64,000 nt of DNA from Pseudomonadota bacterium (GTDB taxonomy: Bacteria > Bdellovibrionota_C > UBA2361 > SZUA-149 > DAOLCO01): NCBI GenBank assembly GCA_027487795.1, contig JAIYCX010000064.1, positions 47,935 through 111,934 of the forward strand. The letters are read 5' to 3'. Positions 46,148 to 55,322 of this stretch are shown here, piece after piece. The position numbers and the translations under genes are program-made. The notes under the pieces are model-generated. The model did no database searches. It was given only the letters and a program-made list of their open reading frames with translations, and was not told the origin of the DNA. Each line of letters opens with the position of its first letter. The first letter of the stretch is position 1.

Positions 46148-46774
46148 ATGATAGATCAAGTATATTCCATTATAGAGCGAGGTGGGCCAATTATGTGGCC
46201 ACTTTTATTAACCTCAATAATTTCATTTACTGTTTCCATAGAAAGAATAATTTTCTTATTTAGATTTAAATCTGCGGTAAGCCAAAGTCATGAACAAAGA
46301 TTCTCAGAACTTTTAGCAAATAAAAAACTAAATGAAGCACTCGGGATTTCTGAAATTTCCAGTGACCCTTTACTAAAAGTAATAGGGAACTCAAATTTAT
46401 CATCTCTGAGCTCATTCCAAATTAGCTTTCATAGAGACTCTCTTAGATTATTAAATTCTATAAAAAAAGGTCTTGGGATACTAGATACCTCAATTACTAT
46501 CGCTCCACTATTAGGACTACTAGGAACAGTCACAGGACTAATACAATCCTTCTATTCACTAGGAAACGCTGAATTATCATCCCCAATAGCTATAACCGGT
46601 GGTATTTCAGAGGCACTTATTGCAACAGGATTCGGGCTCGGTGTTGCAATTTTTTGTTTAATTCCATTCAACTTACTTACTTCAACTGAAGAAAGTACTA
46701 GAGAATCTCTAGAACAACTTGGAACAATGTTTGAAATAGCCATGAGTAGCAATAACAATAATTCCAACTCATAA
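46148..46774 (+). CDS. exbB: MotA/TolQ/ExbB proton-channel protein
   Basis: 208-aa inner-membrane subunit of a proton-driven motor. The first helix (about 15-35, GGPIMWPLLLTSIISFTVSIERI) carries the family start. The second and third helices follow the conserved TIAPLLGLLGTVTGLIQSF and the GGISEALIATGFGLGVAIFCLIPFNL pore helix (about 118-180). ExbB and TolQ cannot be told apart from this alone; tolA, tolB and pal are not in the window. exbD follows after 7 bp. Confidence 0.88.
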   Translation: MIDQVYSIIERGGPIMWPLLLTSIISFTVSIERIIFLFRFKSAVSQSHEQRFSELLANKKLNEALGISEISSDPLLKVIGNSNLSSLSSFQISFHRDSLRLLNSIKKGLGILDTSITIAPLLGLLGTVTGLIQSFYSLGNAELSSPIAITGGISEALIATGFGLGVAIFCLIPFNLLTSTEESTRESLEQLGTMFEIAMSSNNNNSNS

Positions 46775-46781
46775 TAACTTC

Positions 46782-47204
46782 ATGAAACTTGGAACTGTAA
46801 AAGCTAGAAGAAAAGCGAGAATAGAAGTTATTCCGCTGATTGATATAATGTTCTTCCTTCTGGCAACCTTTGTTTTAATTTCTTTAAAGATGACAGAGAA
46901 CAAAGGACTTAATGTTGCCTTACCGAAGTCTTCAACTAATGAGTCTAAATCAACTAAAGCTGCTAAAGATAATAAAGATATAACAATTACAATCAACAGT
47001 AGTGGCTTATTATTTCTAGATAAAACAGAAACAACTTTGGAAAATTTAAAATTAAAACTATCTCAAGAACAAGGTTTAGAAGAGAGAAGTTTAATCCTTC
47101 TAGGTGACGAAAGTTCAAGACTCGACAAAACTATAGAAGTTCTTGATTTAGCAAAAGAACTTAAGTTTGGTTCAGTATTAGTTAGAACTAAATCTAAGAA
47201 TTAA
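46782..47204 (+). CDS. exbD: ExbD/TolR-family protein
   Basis: 140 aa with a single helix at about 18-38. This contains the essential aspartate in IPLIDIMFFLLATF (D20), the proton-carrying residue of the family. The periplasmic domain (about 55-140) has the expected pattern ending VLDLAKELKFGSVLVRTK. It is co-transcribed with the ExbB-like gene and overlaps the convergent glycosyltransferase gene by 11 bp. Confidence 0.88.
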   Translation: MKLGTVKARRKARIEVIPLIDIMFFLLATFVLISLKMTENKGLNVALPKSSTNESKSTKAAKDNKDITITINSSGLLFLDKTETTLENLKLKLSQEQGLEERSLILLGDESSRLDKTIEVLDLAKELKFGSVLVRTKSKN

Positions 47205-48549
47205 ATAAGAAAACTGTTATATTATCTATTTCTAGTTCTAGCTGTCGTGATAACTTCGCAGAAGAAGTCTCAGCATTCTGATTTACATTTAGTGAGTTCT
47301 TTATCGATTGAAAAGCAAAAAGAGTATCAGTAGTTTTAGGTTGCATTTTAACAGTGCGCATAAGATCTACCCTAAGCTCCTCATCTTCAGGGCTAATAAA
47401 AAATGCCTTCGTTATATAGAACAATGCTTGAGAATAATTTTTACTTTCAAGATGCAAACTAGCAATACTTCGCAGAGAACGTATATCTTCTGGAATAAAT
47501 TCTAAAATCTTAGACAAACATAAATAACCAGAGGTTAGTCTATTCTTTTTGATAAAAACTATACTCAGATTATACAATGCATTAACGTAAAAAGGTTTTA
47601 ATGTTACTGCTTTTCTTAAATTAACCTCAGCTAAATCAAGTTTATCCTGTCTTAAATATACGACTCCTAAGTTACAATAAGCTTCCTCTGCTCTAGGATC
47701 TAATAAAAGTGCGCTTTCTAAAATCTGAGCTGCTTCATCATATTGACCTAATTCACAATAAACATAACCTAGGTTAACAAATGAACTTAAATATGTAGGA
47801 TTTAATTCTATGGCCTTTCTAAAGGCTTCTGCACTTTCTGAGTAACGTAAATTATTATTATGCTCTACTGCTAACTCGAAAAAATTCTTCCAATCATGAG
47901 GTTGTATTGTAGTCTTACTTTGACCTAAAGACGTGTAGAGATTCCCCTTCTTCTTTTTCGAATCATCTTTTTTAGTATGACCATAATGATGAATTCTTGG
48001 TTTAGCTTTTTTAATTTTAAACTCTGGCCTTTCAGCTAAACAAAATTCTACCAATTCATGTATCGGCGCTCGGTAATGTAAACCCTCCCAATTAGGAAAA
48101 AGTCTAACAAGGCCACTTTCAAAATATCCTTTAAAAGATTTTTCTAACTTAGGAAATTGCCCGGAACAAGGCATAAAATCGCTCAATCTAACATCATTAG
48201 TATAATGTCTCTGTGTTAGCTCCCATACTACACCTGATTCAGAACACATTCTTTTTATCTCAGGTAAGTCTTCAGAGTAAATTACTTCATCTGAATCAAG
48301 AACTAAAATCCAATCTGAAGTGGCATATTGAAGAGAGACATTTCTAGCTACTGAAAAATCATTTTGCCAATCTTGATAATAAACTTCAGCTCCAAGATTT
48401 TTTGCTATTTCTATCGTTTTATCAGTTGAGCCGGTATCAACTAAAACAACCTGATTAATTATAGGAAGAACAGAAGATATGCAATCTCCGATAAACGACT
48501 CTTCATCTTTTGCAATCATACATAAACTGATCGTTGGAGAATCGCTCAT
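47194..48549 (-). CDS. Family 2 glycosyltransferase with TPR repeats
   Basis: 451 aa, cytoplasmic. The N-terminal GT2 domain (1-200) starts [22 protein letters not shown] and has DTGSTDKT and the DSDEV metal motif near 92. Residues about 220-400 are five or so tetratricopeptide repeats ([25 protein letters not shown] and relatives), giving a helical surface for protein contact. GT2-TPR fusions of this type are known in deltaproteobacteria and clostridia; acceptors are mostly unknown. It overlaps the upstream acyl-CoA dehydrogenase gene by 4 nt (ATGA). Confidence 0.85.
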   Translation of the reverse strand: MSDSPTISLCMIAKDEESFIGDCISSVLPIINQVVLVDTGSTDKTIEIAKNLGAEVYYQDWQNDFSVARNVSLQYATSDWILVLDSDEVIYSEDLPEIKRMCSESGVVWELTQRHYTNDVRLSDFMPCSGQFPKLEKSFKGYFESGLVRLFPNWEGLHYRAPIHELVEFCLAERPEFKIKKAKPRIHHYGHTKKDDSKKKKGNLYTSLGQSKTTIQPHDWKNFFELAVEHNNNLRYSESAEAFRKAIELNPTYLSSFVNLGYVYCELGQYDEAAQILESALLLDPRAEEAYCNLGVVYLRQDKLDLAEVNLRKAVTLKPFYVNALYNLSIVFIKKNRLTSGYLCLSKILEFIPEDIRSLRSIASLHLESKNYSQALFYITKAFFISPEDEELRVDLMRTVKMQPKTTDTLFAFQSIKNSLNVNQNAETSSAKLSRQLELEIDNITVFLFNS

Positions 48550-49715
48550 TTTTTAAATTTCTTTTGTAACTCCTTAGCAATTACTATTCTTTGAACCTGG
48601 CTGGTTCCTTCATAAATCTGCATTAACTTAGCATCTCTCATTAGTTTTTCGACAGGATAATCTTTTGTATATCCATAGCCACCAAATACCTGCACAGCAT
48701 CAGTGGTAATTCTCATAGCACTATCAGCTGCAAATCTTTTTGCCATGGAAGATTCTAGTGAATTCTTTTCTCCATTATCAGCCATAGTAGCTGCTCTTAA
48801 AGTAAGTAACCTTGCAGCATCAATATCAGTTCCTGCATCAGCCAGTATTGATTGAATGGCTTGGAAATCAAATATTTGTTGACCAAATTGTTTTCTTTGA
48901 AATGAATAAGACATTGCTTCATCAAAAGCCCTACTAGCTATACCAACTGCAATGGCAGCAGTCATCGGTCTAGTAAAGTCCAAAGTCTTCATTGCCGTAT
49001 AAAAACCTTCACCTTCTTTACCTATTAAACAATCATTAGGTACAAATACATTTTCAAATGAAACAGTAGTAGTATTGGAGCATCTTTGACCTAGTTTGTT
49101 TTCAGACTTTCCAATGGTGACACCTTCAGAACTTCTACTAACAACCACACAACATATAGACTTATGTTTTTCTGCTTTATTCTTTTCATCAATTAAAGTA
49201 TCTAACTTAGCAAAAACAGTAAACTGAGAGGAATATCCCCCATTTGTAATCCACTGTTTATTTCCATTTAGAAGATACCCACCTTCAACTTTTTGAAGTT
49301 TACAAGACAAGGATGACACATCAGATCCCGCCCCTGGCTCTGATAGACAAAAAGATGCAAAATCACCTTTTTGACAAATTGGCTTAACAAATTTTTCTTT
49401 TTGTTCCTCTGTTCCAGCAATAACTATAGGTGTTAAAGCTAAATCATTTGCAACTATTGATGTAGTTACCCCAGAACAGCCATAAGCTAGTCTTTCAATT
49501 ACTAAAGAAGTTGCCAGCGAACTTAATCCGATACCTGCATATTTTTCAGGGATAGTTAAGTTAAAAAATCCAGAAGCGTGAGCTTCTTTGAATATGCTTT
49601 TTGGAAATTCGGCGCTCTCATCATAGATATGCGCTTGTGGAATTATTGCTCTAGCAGAAAAATCTTTTGCTGCCTGTTCTAATAATAGATTATCCTCTGA
49701 AAGACGAAAATCCAT
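48546..49715 (-). CDS. Acyl-CoA dehydrogenase (short/medium-chain type)
   Basis: 389-aa FAD enzyme of standard length. [18 protein letters not shown] and [15 protein letters not shown] are the flavin-binding segments. [18 protein letters not shown] and the C-terminal [32 protein letters not shown] are characteristic, with the catalytic glutamate in YEGT near 368. It closely resembles butyryl-CoA or short-chain enzymes. It starts 8 nt after the infA stop, so it follows infA in the same direction. Confidence 0.93.
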   Translation of the reverse strand: MDFRLSEDNLLLEQAAKDFSARAIIPQAHIYDESAEFPKSIFKEAHASGFFNLTIPEKYAGIGLSSLATSLVIERLAYGCSGVTTSIVANDLALTPIVIAGTEEQKEKFVKPICQKGDFASFCLSEPGAGSDVSSLSCKLQKVEGGYLLNGNKQWITNGGYSSQFTVFAKLDTLIDEKNKAEKHKSICCVVVSRSSEGVTIGKSENKLGQRCSNTTTVSFENVFVPNDCLIGKEGEGFYTAMKTLDFTRPMTAAIAVGIASRAFDEAMSYSFQRKQFGQQIFDFQAIQSILADAGTDIDAARLLTLRAATMADNGEKNSLESSMAKRFAADSAMRITTDAVQVFGGYGYTKDYPVEKLMRDAKLMQIYEGTSQVQRIVIAKELQKKFKK

Positions 49716-49723
49716 CTATATGA

Positions 49724-50005
49724 CTAGTCCGCTTTAGTATCAGCTACTTCTGGATCAGGCTCTAAGAAATCTTCTGGTCTAGGTGGCTTAGTAAAACGTC
49801 TAATTATTCTTCCCTTAGTTAAATCATATGGAGAGATTTGTAGCCTTACATGATCTCCAGCGAGAACTTTAATGTAATGTTTTCTAAGTTTCCCTGCTAA
49901 ATATGCAAGAAGTTCATGTCCATTTTCTAGTTGCACTAAAAAAGTAGTATTTGGGTAGCAATCTTTTACTACACCGTTAAGCTCTAAATTATCGTCTTTT
50001 GCCAT
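49724..50005 (-). CDS. infA: Translation initiation factor IF-1
   Basis: OB-fold factor that binds the ribosomal A site during initiation. The first 73 residues match IF-1 throughout (ELNGVVKDCYPNTTFLVQLENGHELLAYLAGKLRKHYIKVLAGD and YDLTKGRIIRR). At 93 aa it carries an extra acidic, proline-rich tail of about 20 residues (PPRPEDFLEPDPEV). The normal MAK start is present. Adjacent genes are not ribosomal. Confidence 0.93.
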   Translation of the reverse strand: MAKDDNLELNGVVKDCYPNTTFLVQLENGHELLAYLAGKLRKHYIKVLAGDHVRLQISPYDLTKGRIIRRFTKPPRPEDFLEPDPEVADTKAD

Positions 50006-50091
50006 TATGAAATGATTTACCCACTAAATTTTTGAGCTTTATACCGCAGATTAGTAACTCAGTCTAGTTCTCAATCTTTAATATTGATTAT

Positions 50092-50556
50092 CTAACAAGC
50101 ATCCGTAGCCGAAGTATTAACATTTAGACTATATACTCCCGAATGAAACTGAGAAAAAGTCACTATTTTACTGCTTTGACAGTGCCTAACAGATACAACA
50201 TCTTCTAAACATAGATCATCTTCACAAGTTGGATCATGTCTTACATAGATCTTATGTAAAGGCGGTATAACCAATCCCTTAAGTAAAGTTTGCCCATATT
50301 CTCCACTAGCAGTACCTGCCTCCTGTTGAGCTACTTCCATAATCTCTTCAGGAAAGCTCTCAGACTCAATTTTTCCACCCTCTAAAGAAGTTCTTAACTG
50401 GTTAAAAAGTGTTATAGCACTGCTATGCTGTGCCTTATCCTTGTAAAGAGTAAAAGCCTGAGTAGCGATGGAAGATAATATTCCAATTAGAGCTACAACG
50501 GTTAATAACTCAATTAGAGAGAATCCAGACTGATTATTGTTTTTCATAGAGTTCAC
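50092..50556 (-). CDS. Type IV pilin-like / type II secretion pseudopilin
   Basis: 154 aa with a class III signal: a short polar leader MNSMKNNNQSG cut by prepilin peptidase before F12. Then comes FSLIELLTVVALIGILSSIATQAF with the conserved glutamate at mature position 5 (E16). The C-terminal globular part contains four or five cysteines (for example PTCEDDLCLEDVVSVRHC), so disulfides are likely. It is isolated from other pilus genes. Whether it is a major pilin, minor pilin or GspG-like subunit cannot be settled here. Confidence 0.85.
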   Translation of the reverse strand: MNSMKNNNQSGFSLIELLTVVALIGILSSIATQAFTLYKDKAQHSSAITLFNQLRTSLEGGKIESESFPEEIMEVAQQEAGTASGEYGQTLLKGLVIPPLHKIYVRHDPTCEDDLCLEDVVSVRHCQSSKIVTFSQFHSGVYSLNVNTSATDAC

Positions 50557-50668
50557 GCTTTAATTAACGTCAATTGAATTAATAAAGTAATGCAAAATTC
50601 AAGCCCAAAAAAAACTAGCGATTACAGGGCTTACTTAGAACGAAGTACAAATTTTGTCACATTAAAAC

Positions 50669-52393
50669 TTAGGAAGTAAAAAAATTAGCCTCTTCTATAA
50701 GCTTAAACAATGGCGTAGTCTTCTCTATAGGTGTTCCGGAAACGGCGTCTCTCGGTAAAAATACATCCTCTGGTTCTAAATCCTCTGTTTTTAGAACCAG
50801 ATGCTTATCAAGACCTTCTCCTACTGAAGTAGAATAACTTTTCGGAAATAACCCATTGGTATTTCCAAAAATTGCCTCAACCTTATCCGCAGTATGCGGA
50901 AGAACTGGGGCTAAAAGAATATTTGCAGATCTTATCATATCAAATGCAACCGCTATTGAATGTGAAGCCTTGGCTAAATCCGTTTTAATAGTTGTCCAAG
51001 GTGCGGTCTCATCAAGATACTTATTTATTTCCCTAACAAAAGCCAAAGCTTCCTTAGTTGCATCCCTTAATTTTACTTCTTCAAATAGAGAGGAAACTAC
51101 TTTAAATGCTTCGTCACGCTTTTTCAAAAGTGCGGTATCTGAATCTGTCAGTTCACCCTTATTTGGAATTTTTGCTTCTAGCTTGCTACAAGTAAAACCA
51201 ATAACCCGATTAACTAAATTACCCCAAGCAGCTACCAACTCACCATTATGTTTTGCTTTAAATTCTTCAGAAGAAAAATTAGAATCTTTTGTTTCAGGAG
51301 AAATTGTTGTTAGATAATAACGTAGCACATCAGGCTCTACCTTCTCAAGCATATCTCTGAGCCAGACCGCATAGCCCCTACTTGTAGAAAACTTCTCTCC
51401 CTCAATATTTAAAAAATTATTTGCAGGAACATCATATGGTAAGTTTAATGAAGTATCGTAGGCCATAAGTTCTATCGGCCAGATTACCGTATGAAATGGA
51501 ATATTATCTTTTCCGATAAAATAATAACTTCTCGCATCTAAGTCATTCCACCACTTCTTCCAATCTTCCGCACCACCAAAAACTTCAGCAAATTCTACCG
51601 AAGCACTTAAATAGCCAATTACAGCATCGAACCATACATATATGACCTTACTCTCCCATCCAGAAACAGGTACTGGTATGCCCCAATCTATATCCCTAGT
51701 AACAGCCCTACTTCTAAGTCCATCTTGAATCCAAGCTCTAGTAAGACTTTGAACATGACCTCTCCAATGACTTTGCTTAGAAACCCACTCATCGAGCTTT
51801 TCTTGAAATTTACCCATCATCAGAAAATAATGCTCGGTCGCTTTTAATACCGGTACCGTTTCACTAAGTGTAGAAATAGGATTTAAAATTTCTGAAGCCT
51901 CAAAAGTCTTCCCGCAATTCTCGCACTCGTCCCCTCTGGCTCTTTCATATTTACATAGAGGACAAGTTCCTCTCACGTACCTATCTGCTAAGAACATATT
52001 AACTACAGGATCATAAAACTGCTCGGTCTCTTTTATCTCAAGAGCGCCTTCTTCTAATAATTTAAGAAATATTTTCTGAACTATATTTTTATGATTTTCA
52101 GTTAAAGTATGAGTAAACAAATTGAAACCAATACCCAGTTTTAAAAAATCCTGAATAAATCTCTCGTGATATTTTTCAACTACCTCCTTAGGAGTTAGTC
52201 CCTCTTGTTTGGCTTTTAATGTTATAGGCGTTCCATGTGAATCCGAACCGGATACCATCATCACACTATTGCCCTTAAGCTTGTGAAAACGCGAAAAAAT
52301 ATCGGCAGGTAGATAAGCGCCTGCAACATGACCTAGGTGAAGATCCCCATTTGCATAGGGCCAAGCAGCGAAAACGGCAATTGATCTACTCAT
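50669..52393 (-). CDS. metG: Methionyl-tRNA synthetase MetG (catalytic chain only)
   Basis: 574-aa class I aminoacyl-tRNA synthetase. The HIGH-type motif is HLGHVAG near residue 18. The zinc knuckle has CPLCKYERARGDECENC near 146-162, and the KMSKS loop reads EKFSTSRG near 332. The anticodon-binding helical domain follows. It stops without the C-terminal EMAP/tRNA-binding domain that many MetG proteins carry; that domain is a separate gene starting 100 bp away on the other strand. Start ATG at 52393 begins MSRSIAVFAAWPYANGDLH. Confidence 0.94.
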   Translation of the reverse strand: MSRSIAVFAAWPYANGDLHLGHVAGAYLPADIFSRFHKLKGNSVMMVSGSDSHGTPITLKAKQEGLTPKEVVEKYHERFIQDFLKLGIGFNLFTHTLTENHKNIVQKIFLKLLEEGALEIKETEQFYDPVVNMFLADRYVRGTCPLCKYERARGDECENCGKTFEASEILNPISTLSETVPVLKATEHYFLMMGKFQEKLDEWVSKQSHWRGHVQSLTRAWIQDGLRSRAVTRDIDWGIPVPVSGWESKVIYVWFDAVIGYLSASVEFAEVFGGAEDWKKWWNDLDARSYYFIGKDNIPFHTVIWPIELMAYDTSLNLPYDVPANNFLNIEGEKFSTSRGYAVWLRDMLEKVEPDVLRYYLTTISPETKDSNFSSEEFKAKHNGELVAAWGNLVNRVIGFTCSKLEAKIPNKGELTDSDTALLKKRDEAFKVVSSLFEEVKLRDATKEALAFVREINKYLDETAPWTTIKTDLAKASHSIAVAFDMIRSANILLAPVLPHTADKVEAIFGNTNGLFPKSYSTSVGEGLDKHLVLKTEDLEPEDVFLPRDAVSGTPIEKTTPLFKLIEEANFFTS

Positions 52394-52492
52394 TTTAATG
52401 TCCGAACTGTATTAAATTTCTCATAATATTGGATTTATTATTTATTCAATAGTACTTATTGCAGAACTATTCAAAGTCTAATTTAAAAGAAA

Positions 52493-52921
52493 ATGGAAGA
52501 AAAAGTAAACGAAAATAATCTCGATACTAAAAGTAGTGAAAGTCAAAAAATAGAGCCTACTAAAGTCGTAGAGCCTGTAAAAGTTATCACTGACATAACT
52601 TACGATGAATTTGCAAAGGTCATATTAAAAGTAGGACTTATTGAAGAAGCAGTAAAAATAGAAAAGTCTGAAAAATTACTTAAACTGAAAGTTAATCTTG
52701 GCGAAGAAACAGGGGCTAGACAAATTATAGCAGGACTTGCAAAAAGATATCAGGCAGAAGAGCTCATTGGAAGAAGAGTTGTTGTCGTTTCGAATCTCAA
52801 ACCAGCAAAGCTCATGGGAGAGATGAGCAATGGAATGTTACTAGCTGGTTCAGATGACGAAGGAAATTTAGAGCTAGTTGCAATACCTGATAATATTAAG
52901 ATAGGCGGAACTGTAAAATAA
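52493..52921 (+). CDS. Stand-alone tRNA-binding domain of MetG type (beta subunit)
   Basis: 142 aa. After a 35-residue charged tail, residues about 38-142 form the OB-fold found at the C-terminus of bacterial MetG: ITYDEFAKVILKVGLIEEA, ARQIIAGLAKRY, GRRVVVVSNLKPAKLMGEMSNGMLLAG. This domain dimerises and raises tRNA affinity. Since metG is divergent and lacks this domain, the two products probably assemble. It is followed by tatD after 2 bp. Confidence 0.87.
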   Translation: MEEKVNENNLDTKSSESQKIEPTKVVEPVKVITDITYDEFAKVILKVGLIEEAVKIEKSEKLLKLKVNLGEETGARQIIAGLAKRYQAEELIGRRVVVVSNLKPAKLMGEMSNGMLLAGSDDEGNLELVAIPDNIKIGGTVK

Positions 52922-52923
52922 CA

Positions 52924-53691
52924 ATGTTAATAGATACACATTGTCACCTTACTGACCTAGAAGATTTACAAGTTATAAATCTTCTAGAGAACGCAAAAAA
53001 TGCTGATATTAGAAAATGTATTTGCATAGGCGCCAGTAACGGTGAAGCCTCCAATAAAAGAGCATTTGATTTATCAAATAGCTTTGAAGACATCTTCGCA
53101 AGTATTGGCATCCACCCTCAAGAAGCTTCTAGCTCACTTTTCAGTGATAAAATAATAGAACTTGCTGCTTCAAAAAAAGTCGTAGCCATCGGCGAAACTG
53201 GATTAGATTTTTTTAGAGATACTTCAGATTTTAAAGATCAGGAATCAGTTTTTAGAAAATCGATACAAATCGCAAAAGACTTATCAAAGCCATTAATAAT
53301 ACATTGCAGGGACGCCCTTGAAGAAACACTAAAAATCCTTAGAGAAGAAAAGGCTGATATCGTAGGAGGCGTTTTTCACTGCTATTCAGGAACTGCTGAA
53401 ACTGCAAAAATATTAAATGATATCAATTTTTATGTCTCGTATACAGGAATACTAACCTTCAAAAGCAGTACTCGGGTTAGAGAAGAAGCAAAAAAAATCC
53501 CACTTTCGCAAATTATTTTAGAAACAGATGCCCCCTACATGGCCCCAGAGCCATATCGCGGAGGCCAAAGCGAGCCTGCGCATGTTCTTCAAATTGCAAA
53601 AAAATTAGCGGAAGTAAAAGAAGTCTCACTAGAGGAAATAAAAACGATTACTACAAACAATGCCCATACCCTCTTTAAAAACCTACAGTAA
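52924..53691 (+). CDS. tatD: TatD-family metal-dependent hydrolase
   Basis: 255-aa TIM-barrel metalloenzyme of the TatD DNase family. Metal ligands are visible: DTHCHL at residues 4-9, the glutamate in AIGETGLDFFRD near 92, PLIIHCRDA near 128, GVFHCYSG near 152 and ETDAPYMAPEPYRG near 202. Such proteins act as 3'-5' exonucleases or D-aminoacyl-tRNA-type hydrolases. It is often found beside metG in bacteria, as here. It overlaps aroK by 32 bp. Confidence 0.93.
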   Translation: MLIDTHCHLTDLEDLQVINLLENAKNADIRKCICIGASNGEASNKRAFDLSNSFEDIFASIGIHPQEASSSLFSDKIIELAASKKVVAIGETGLDFFRDTSDFKDQESVFRKSIQIAKDLSKPLIIHCRDALEETLKILREEKADIVGGVFHCYSGTAETAKILNDINFYVSYTGILTFKSSTRVREEAKKIPLSQIILETDAPYMAPEPYRGGQSEPAHVLQIAKKLAEVKEVSLEEIKTITTNNAHTLFKNLQ

Positions 53692-54181
53692 TATCTTACT
53701 AATTGGATTTATGGGCAGTGGAAAGTCCTACGTCGGTAGAGCTTTATCAAAAATTGCCAAGATGAAATTCCTTGATTTAGATAATGAAATATTAAGAAAA
53801 TCTCCAATCAAAAGTATTCAAGAAATTTTCGATGCTCAGGGGGAGAAATATTTCAGATCTCTTGAAAAACAAACCTTACTTGAAATATTAAAAAACGACC
53901 GCCAAATCATTTCTCTTGGAGGTGGCACATTATTCTACATAGAGAAGGAAGATCTAGAGTTAAAAGATAAGCTAATAATATTCCTAGACTCAAGTTATGA
54001 AGAATGCAGAAAAAGAGTAAAGAGATTAGATAATAGACCTCTATTCAAAGATGAAAAAATGGCAAAGAAACTTTTTGATGAAAGATATCCCAAGTACACG
54101 GAATTAGCAGATATTTCGATAGAAACCAAAGATTTATCAGGAGAAGAAATAGCTCTAAAAATTAGTAAAATAATCTGCTAA
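53660..54181 (+). CDS. aroK: Shikimate kinase AroK
   Basis: ATP-dependent kinase making shikimate 3-phosphate in aromatic amino-acid synthesis. 173 aa, the standard size. Walker A is GFMGSGKS near 16-23, then FLDLDNEI (shikimate-binding Asp), EKYFRSLEKQ, ISLGGGT and the lid region RLDNRPLF. The ATG lies 32 bp inside tatD in another frame and no later in-frame start leaves the P-loop intact, so the long overlap is real. Confidence 0.94.
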   Translation: MPIPSLKTYSNILLIGFMGSGKSYVGRALSKIAKMKFLDLDNEILRKSPIKSIQEIFDAQGEKYFRSLEKQTLLEILKNDRQIISLGGGTLFYIEKEDLELKDKLIIFLDSSYEECRKRVKRLDNRPLFKDEKMAKKLFDERYPKYTELADISIETKDLSGEEIALKISKIIC

Positions 54182-54182
54182 A

Positions 54183-54512
54183 CTAAAGCTTTTCTCCATA
54201 AATTATTATCTCGTCCTTTCTAAATATTCCAAGCAAAATAGAAAATGTTTTTTTATCGCATGCATGAATTTTAGTTATGCCATTTCTCTTTGCGACCTCA
54301 GCAATTGCTCTACTATCCCACTCTGCAGTCAAATCAATACGCCCAGTTGGAACCTCAATCTTATATGAGCCTCCAGAAACTGTAGCTGCGCCAATTGTAC
54401 TACCTCTCATATCAGTACACGCAGGCGTTATTGTATTAGTATAGAGCAGTCCTCTCGCACAGGAAGACAACAGTAAGCATGAAACAAATAATAAAATATT
54501 ATTAATCGCCAT
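54183..54512 (-). CDS. TRL-like family lipoprotein, second of a tandem pair
   Basis: 109 aa with a lipoprotein signal ending LLSSC (C18). GLLYTNTITPACTDMRG and AIAEVAKRNGITKIHACD resemble the TRL-like (tRNA-associated locus) family. There is an insertion of about ten residues in the middle compared with its neighbour. It starts 11 bp inside the upstream paralogue. Function of the family is unknown. Unlike the family name suggests, no tRNA gene is next to it. Confidence 0.68.
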   Translation of the reverse strand: MAINNILLFVSCLLLSSCARGLLYTNTITPACTDMRGSTIGAATVSGGSYKIEVPTGRIDLTAEWDSRAIAEVAKRNGITKIHACDKKTFSILLGIFRKDEIIIYGEKL

Positions 54513-54792
54513 ATGCGATAGTATCTATTTTAGTATATGCCCCGAAGAAATATGAGTTAACACCTCTATCTAAGTGATGAACAATTGTCATACTACCATT
54601 TTCAGCCGCCCTCTTAACTCCCGCATCCCCCCAAGAGACTAACCACAGAATGGTATGACTAGAAGAAACTCCTACTTTAGACCCCAATTTAGTTTCCCAA
54701 ACATCATCATCTAATGGAACTTTAATATCAGTATAAAGGCAGCCATTAAATGAACAGAGAATAATTAGAGCAATATAATACTTTTTAATCAT
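54502..54792 (-). CDS. TRL-like family lipoprotein, first of a tandem pair
   Basis: 96 aa with a lipoprotein signal ending FNGC (C18). CLYTDIKVPL, then ILWLVSWGDAGVKRAAENGSMTIVHHLD and FGAYTKIDTIAYGD, are the full TRL-like domain. Probably an outer-membrane or periplasmic lipoprotein. The following gene is a diverged paralogue, so the pair arose by tandem duplication. Confidence 0.75.
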   Translation of the reverse strand: MIKKYYIALIILCSFNGCLYTDIKVPLDDDVWETKLGSKVGVSSSHTILWLVSWGDAGVKRAAENGSMTIVHHLDRGVNSYFFGAYTKIDTIAYGD

Positions 54793-54910
54793 AATTAAAT
54801 TTAAAATATGTAATAATTAGAATTCAAGAAGAGACTACTTGATAAAATAACTCTTACAAAGATAATAATCAAATCAAATAGTAAGACGTTCACTAAAGAG
54901 AATCTTAAAC

Positions 54911-54942
54911 AAAAAAAATGTCGCGCAAACCAGCGCGACATT
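54911..54942 (-). terminator. Strong Rho-independent terminator
   Basis: On the minus strand a perfect 10-bp stem AATGTCGCGC / GCGCGACATT (54942-54933 and 54926-54917) with a 6-nt loop is followed by a run of at least eight U (complement of 54911-54918). It ends transcripts coming from the histidine kinase side, about 380 nt after that gene's stop, and includes the hairpin cluster in the transcript. Confidence 0.85.
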
Positions 54943-54983
54943 GAAAGAGTTATTCATTTAAGAATATTTCCTATAATCCATTT

Positions 54984-55160
54984 CGAATTAACGAGACAGA
55001 ATAAAAATAAAGATAAACTTTTTCTATCATGAGGGCTAACGCCCCCGAGAAAGAACGGCCTCAAGGGCCGCGATCTTTCTCCCTTACGGGAGAGTTTAAT
55101 CTGGCCTAAGCCAGAAAAAACTACAACCGTAGGAAAAGTTACATTGCAAAAGCAAAGAAA
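54984..55160. ncRNA. Candidate structured RNA: cluster of at least six small hairpins
   Basis: A GC-rich island in AT-rich DNA with consecutive hairpins: GGGC-4-GCCC (55033-55044); a two-part stem GAGAAAGA...TCTTTCTC with inner CGGCC...GGCCG (55047-55081); TCTCCC-4-GGGAGA (55078-55093); CTGGC-4-GCCAG (55101-55114); CTAC-4-GTAG (55121-55132); TTGC-4-GCAA (55144-55155). The second and third share bases, so they are alternatives. Strand is unclear. On minus, the CTCCC stem has a GUAA (GNRA) loop and the terminator at 54911 fits. On plus, a perfect TATAAT lies at 54972-54977 with a poor -35. It matches no RNA family I know. It could be a structured 3' UTR of the kinase mRNA or a separate RNA. Confidence 0.5.
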
Positions 55161-55322
55161 ACTTTAATATGAAAGTAGCAATTAAGCCTTGATTTAGCTT
55201 TCGCCGAATCAAAAAAGATCTATCTAAATTAACCTTTTGTATTGTTATGATAACTTATTTTAATCTGATAGTCTCTACTGATAAGATTTTTTCTTACCTG
55301 GCTAATCACATAGTAATTACAA

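Larger units (their letters stand above)
54793..55322. other. 530-bp intergenic region between TRL pair and histidine kinase
   Basis: Contains no protein gene I can support. It holds, from left, a weak TRL promoter region, the strong minus-strand terminator (54911-54942), a TATAAT at 54972-54977, the hairpin cluster (55033-55155) and an AT-rich stretch up to the kinase stop. A 19-codon frame on the minus strand starting near 55030 has no ribosome site. Confidence 0.6.
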
